A stretch of 28,891 nucleotides of DNA, from the NCBI GenBank assembly GCA_036835375.1, contig DAITMB010000063.1:1-28891 (forward strand). Direction: 5' to 3'. A program made the position numbers and the translations under genes. The notes under the pieces were generated by a model. That model was not told the DNA's origin, did no database searches, and worked only from the letters and a program-made list of their open reading frames with translations. The DNA comes from JANQTF01 sp036835375. GTDB taxonomy: Bacteria; Bacteroidota; Bacteroidia; J057. This document shows positions 26,790 to 28,891 of this stretch, piece after piece; position 1 is the stretch's first letter; each line of letters opens with the position of its first letter.

Positions 26790-26803
26790 GTTACGAGCGT
26801 AAC
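26790..26803. promoter_or_regulatory. Probable MarR operator 1 (before marR)
   Basis: GTTACGAGCGTAAC: arms GTTACG/CGTAAC around two bases, containing the GTTAC-N4-GTAAC pattern shared with 26305-26318. It sits directly in front of the marR start. A TTTATTTG, one mismatch from the Bacteroidota -7 consensus, lies a few bases upstream of it. Binding by MarR would block initiation. Confidence 0.62.
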
Positions 26804-27061
26804 TAACGGAGGCGCAAATAAAAGGTTTTTTTTCGGAATCCACGACAAGGGCAAAGAATATATTCTCTGGTTAACATTGCGGATTGTCTGAGTAGCTTAA
26901 GCTGAACTCATGAGGGTGACTTGGAAAAATGATGGGATGAAGTACTCGAATGCTGCGCTGCGCTCCCCCTTCTCAGTTGTGTATGTTGTGCATAGAAATA
27001 ATTTGCCAGGACGATTCGTGACCATTCCTTGGAAAAAATCACCTCATCCACAACATTGAAT

Positions 27062-27090
27062 AAAAAAACCTCGTGGTGAAAGCCACGAGG
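27062..27090 (-). terminator. Rho-independent terminator (minus strand)
   Basis: CCTCGTGG (27069-27076) pairs perfectly with CCACGAGG (27083-27090) around six bases. On the minus strand the stem is followed by seven T (27062-27068). It is one of the two strongest terminators in the window. It ends the transcript covering the candidate RNA or the NlpC/P60 gene. Confidence 0.88.
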
Positions 27091-27270
27091 TAATATAAGA
27101 ACCTGCACAAGCACCAGAGGTTAATGAAACCCCAGAAAGACATGGATAGAGGTGCCAGACCAACTCGGTAATCCTCTGTGCCGCACGAAGCGAAGCTCTC
27201 CTAAGGAGTGAGGCCCGCCCTTGATGTTCCGAGCAAATCTCCGAAGGTTTATAACTGTTAGGTTCAAAAA
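27062..27270 (-). ncRNA. Candidate structured noncoding RNA, family not identified
   Basis: Read on the minus strand, GAACCT at 27260-27265 pairs with AGGTTC at 27099-27104. Further short in-register pairings (ACA/TGT, ACC/GGT, GAG/CTC) extend this end-closing stem. Inside, CTCGG pairs with CCGAG, CCTC with GAGG, and CTCC-TTA-GGAG forms a small hairpin. A strong terminator follows at once. A TTGACC at 27300-27305 with CATCAAT 17 bases on is a possible promoter giving a start near 27270. The length of about 200 bases and closed ends recall 6S-like RNA, but I cannot name the family. It could instead be the 3' untranslated region of the NlpC gene. Confidence 0.45.
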
Positions 27271-27486
27271 CAGCTATTGATGCCCATGCAGGATGTCTTG
27301 GTCAAATCAATGTGGACGCATTAGGCGAAAAGTGAAACCTTGATTAGGGACACTTTCGTGCGAACAACCCACCATTCGCGTTGAGCTTTTCCTGTAGAAA
27401 AGCGAATAACCTATCCCAATCCGATCTTGATACTCAAAGGTAATCATCCTGCCTCGAAAGATCAACGGCGAATTTTTCCTACGTCC

Positions 27487-27957
27487 TTACAATCTGCGAA
27501 CGGTCACGAAACGGTCGCGGTAATAACGAAGGCTCAAAATAGCTTCTTTCACCACCCCACGTCGGCAGGCGTGAATCACCTCTACAGAATCCCCTGCACC
27601 GCCTGTCACCATCCCCACATGGCCGATGCTTTTGGAAGCTCTGTCAGGACCTTGAAAAAAAATAAGATCTCCCGGCTCTACCTCATCTAAGCTCACCTTG
27701 GAGCCCAGGGCCGCTTGGGAACGGCTGTCTCTTGGGATGCTGATTCCGGCTTGCTCGTGGACGTAGCTCGTGAAACCCGAGCAGTCAAATCCTTCCAGAC
27801 TGCTGCCCCCCGGGCGATACGGCGTACCAATCAATGAATTCGCAACGGAAATAATGTCGTCAGAGAACGCATCACGGTCGTTGGGCATCGCACACCAACC
27901 CGCAAGGATCAGCAAGGCGAGGAGCCAATAGGTTCGTTTTTTCATGAAAATTCGCAT
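27487..27957 (-). CDS. NlpC/P60 family cell-wall hydrolase
   Basis: A 156-residue exported cysteine peptidase that cuts peptidoglycan stem peptides. A hydrophobic signal segment at about 10-22 ends in AGWC; the Trp before Cys makes lipidation doubtful. The catalytic Cys lies in FDCSGF (C59), the His in GHVGMV (H113) and the third polar residue in IHAC (H129), all in the usual order. GTPYRPGG and PGDLIFF are also family hallmarks. A second ATG four codons in (27945) gives the more typical MKKRTYW start. It is divergent from the sigma-factor gene. It consists of a catalytic domain only, with no LysM or SH3 binding module. Confidence 0.92.
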   Translation of the reverse strand: MRIFMKKRTYWLLALLILAGWCAMPNDRDAFSDDIISVANSLIGTPYRPGGSSLEGFDCSGFTSYVHEQAGISIPRDSRSQAALGSKVSLDEVEPGDLIFFQGPDRASKSIGHVGMVTGGAGDSVEVIHACRRGVVKEAILSLRYYRDRFVTVRRL

Positions 27958-28131
27958 CGTGTACCGCTATAGACGAACAAACCAACCAAAAGTGACATAC
28001 CTTCGACTTGGAACTGACTTCGTTCGTTTTTTTTCGGGCAACCCTTCGACTTTCCCAGTCAGACTCGCTAGTTGGCGCACCACCTTTTCTCCTAATCAGT
28101 TGTATATTAGAGCGACAGAAGCACAACAAGC

Positions 28132-28734
28132 TTGAACAATCACCCCTCCCATATTTCTCGGCAAACCGATGAGGAATTGCTGGCCACCTTCCGCGAGAAG
28201 GGGGACCCAGACTGCGTGGGAGAGCTATTTCATCGCTACACTGACTTGGTGTATCTGGTGAGCATGAAGTATCTCAAAGATCCCATGGAAGCCGAAGACA
28301 TGACCATGCGGATTTTTGAAAAGCTGCTCCTGGACCTGCAAAAGTATGAGGTTCGCTCGTTTCGCTTTTGGCTCCACACCGTGGTCAAAAACCAATGTCT
28401 GGCGCAAATCGACAAGCAAAAACGAGAGCGCGAGAAGCAGGAAGGATTTTACATGGACCAGCGGGAGTTTGTGGAAAATGGCCAGGAAGCCCATCTTTTT
28501 GGGGAGCTAAGCGAAGACGAACTCCAACTCCAACACTTGGAGGAGGCGCTGGGCCAACTCCAAGAGCATCAGCGCCGCTGTATTGCCCTGTTCTACTTAG
28601 AGAAAAAAAGTTACCAAGAGGTATCGGATTTGACCGGATTCGACATGAAGCAGGTCAAAAGTTTTATTCAAAATGGCAAACGAAATCTTAAAATACATCT
28701 TTCTTCCATTGCCCGCGGAGACACCTCCAGCTAG
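28132..28734 (+). CDS. RNA polymerase sigma factor, ECF type
   Basis: A 200-residue sigma-70-family protein. Region 2 spans about 15-90, with ELFHRYTDLVYLVSMKYL and the EAEDMTMRIFEKLL helix, then FRFWLHTVVKNQCLAQIDKQKRE. A charged linker follows. Region 4 spans about 135-195: LQEHQRRCIALFYLEKKSYQEVSDLTGFDMKQVKSFIQNGKRNLK, the helix-turn-helix that reads the -35 element. The start must be TTG at 28132, since an in-frame TAG lies seven codons upstream and no ATG or GTG intervenes. The gene for its probable anti-sigma partner follows after 33 bases. Envelope stress control is likely from family behaviour, but the regulon is unknown. Confidence 0.92.
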   Translation: MNNHPSHISRQTDEELLATFREKGDPDCVGELFHRYTDLVYLVSMKYLKDPMEAEDMTMRIFEKLLLDLQKYEVRSFRFWLHTVVKNQCLAQIDKQKREREKQEGFYMDQREFVENGQEAHLFGELSEDELQLQHLEEALGQLQEHQRRCIALFYLEKKSYQEVSDLTGFDMKQVKSFIQNGKRNLKIHLSSIARGDTSS

Positions 28735-28767
28735 TCTCTCATCTATCCCTTCAACGAAGCCAAGGCT

Positions 28768-28891
28768 ATGAATCACCCCTTTTTGCCGGACCACGACACG
28801 GACGCCATGCCCAGCATGGCGACCCTGGAGCGCTACGTGTCAGGGGGGATGTCCAAGGAGGAGAGCGACCGTATGGAGGCCATAATTGCCA
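28768..28891 (+). CDS. Probable anti-sigma factor, 5' part only (cut by window end)
   Basis: An ATG at 28768 opens a frame that runs off the window after 41 complete codons. The visible part contains LERYVSGGMSKEESDRMEAII, the kind of short helix (ERY-x-G-x-M/L-S-x-EE) seen at the cytoplasmic N-terminus of Bacteroidota anti-sigma factors. No zinc-binding HxxxCxxC is visible in this part. It lies 33 bases after the sigma-factor stop on the same strand. The rest, expected to contain a membrane helix, is not in view, so the call rests on position and a short motif. Confidence 0.62.
   Translation, partial: MNHPFLPDHDTDAMPSMATLERYVSGGMSKEESDRMEAIIA

Larger units (their letters stand above)
26804..27486. 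other. Gene-free region containing the marR promoter and a candidate RNA gene
   Basis: No credible protein frame was found between marR and the NlpC/P60 gene. The first 30 or so bases should carry the marR promoter. The section 27062-27270 looks like a terminated, structured minus-strand RNA (separate entry). In 26840-27060 and 27271-27486 I see nothing else, except that the latter would hold the promoter of that RNA or the NlpC 3' untranslated region. Confidence 0.45.

Noticed and set aside
26908..27114. 68-codon minus-strand frame around the terminator at 27,062
   Set aside because: It contains the terminator stem and T-run within its reading frame, so it is not plausible as a gene.
27062..27486. 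RNase P RNA, tmRNA or SRP RNA in the gene-free region
   Set aside because: The diagnostic conserved segments (for example GAGGAAAGTC of RNase P, a CCA-ended tRNA-like end of tmRNA, the SRP GGAAGG loop) were looked for and not found.
1..28891. CRISPR arrays, insertion sequences, prophage, toxin-antitoxin or known defence genes
   Set aside because: No regularly spaced repeats, transposase or integrase motifs, or defence-family proteins were seen on either strand. SbcCD is a housekeeping repair nuclease here.

Overview
The window looks like a chromosomal segment of a member of the Bacteroidota, probably a marine or aquatic Saprospiria- or Cytophagia-like lineage (the class is inference). Supporting signs are a type-B type IX secretion (gliding-motility-associated) C-terminal domain, a large putative porin of the Bacteroidota Porin_10 type, the near absence of Shine-Dalgarno sequences, several TTG or GTG candidate starts, and AQ-type signal peptide ends. 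GC content looks close to 50%. I saw no insertion sequence, prophage, CRISPR array, tRNA or rRNA.

Left part (1-5,600): a secreted zinc-metallopeptidase-like lipoprotein with a lectin-like C-terminal domain (minus), a YkgJ-type cysteine-cluster protein (plus), a periplasmic thioredoxin-fold protein (minus) and a single-chain ABC exporter (plus). These are separate transcription units.

Middle part (5,587-18,506): four minus-strand genes in series encode purine nucleoside phosphorylase, a putative porin, SbcD and SbcC. SbcCD is the DNA hairpin and double-strand-end nuclease pair. Divergent from them on the plus strand are an OmpA-like envelope lipoprotein, a stand-alone RND (HAE3/MMPL-like) exporter and a biotin carboxyl carrier protein. 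A DprE1-like FAD oxidoreductase converges on the carrier gene.

Right part (18,507-28,891): a tiny exported protein that is almost only a T9SS type-B sorting domain, followed by a strong terminator. Then comes a minus-strand operon, read right to left: MarR regulator, periplasmic adaptor, RND pump, TolC-like channel, a 59-residue small ORF and a P-loop ATPase-like protein with degraded catalytic motifs. Gene spacing tightens along the operon (32, 19 and 10 nt, then a 4-nt ATGA overlap). Two matching GTTAC-N4-GTAAC inverted repeats lie just upstream of marR and of the adaptor gene and are the probable MarR operators. Beyond this are a probable structured noncoding RNA with a clear terminator (minus), an NlpC/P60 cell-wall hydrolase (minus), an ECF-type sigma factor (plus) and the first 41 codons of its probable anti-sigma factor, cut by the window edge.

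Most of the window is ordinary Bacteroidota housekeeping and envelope content. The least explained items are the two extra genes fused by translational coupling to the efflux operon, the candidate noncoding RNA at 27,062-27,270, the sorting-domain-only protein, and the terminator-shaped hairpin in the leader of the phosphorylase gene.
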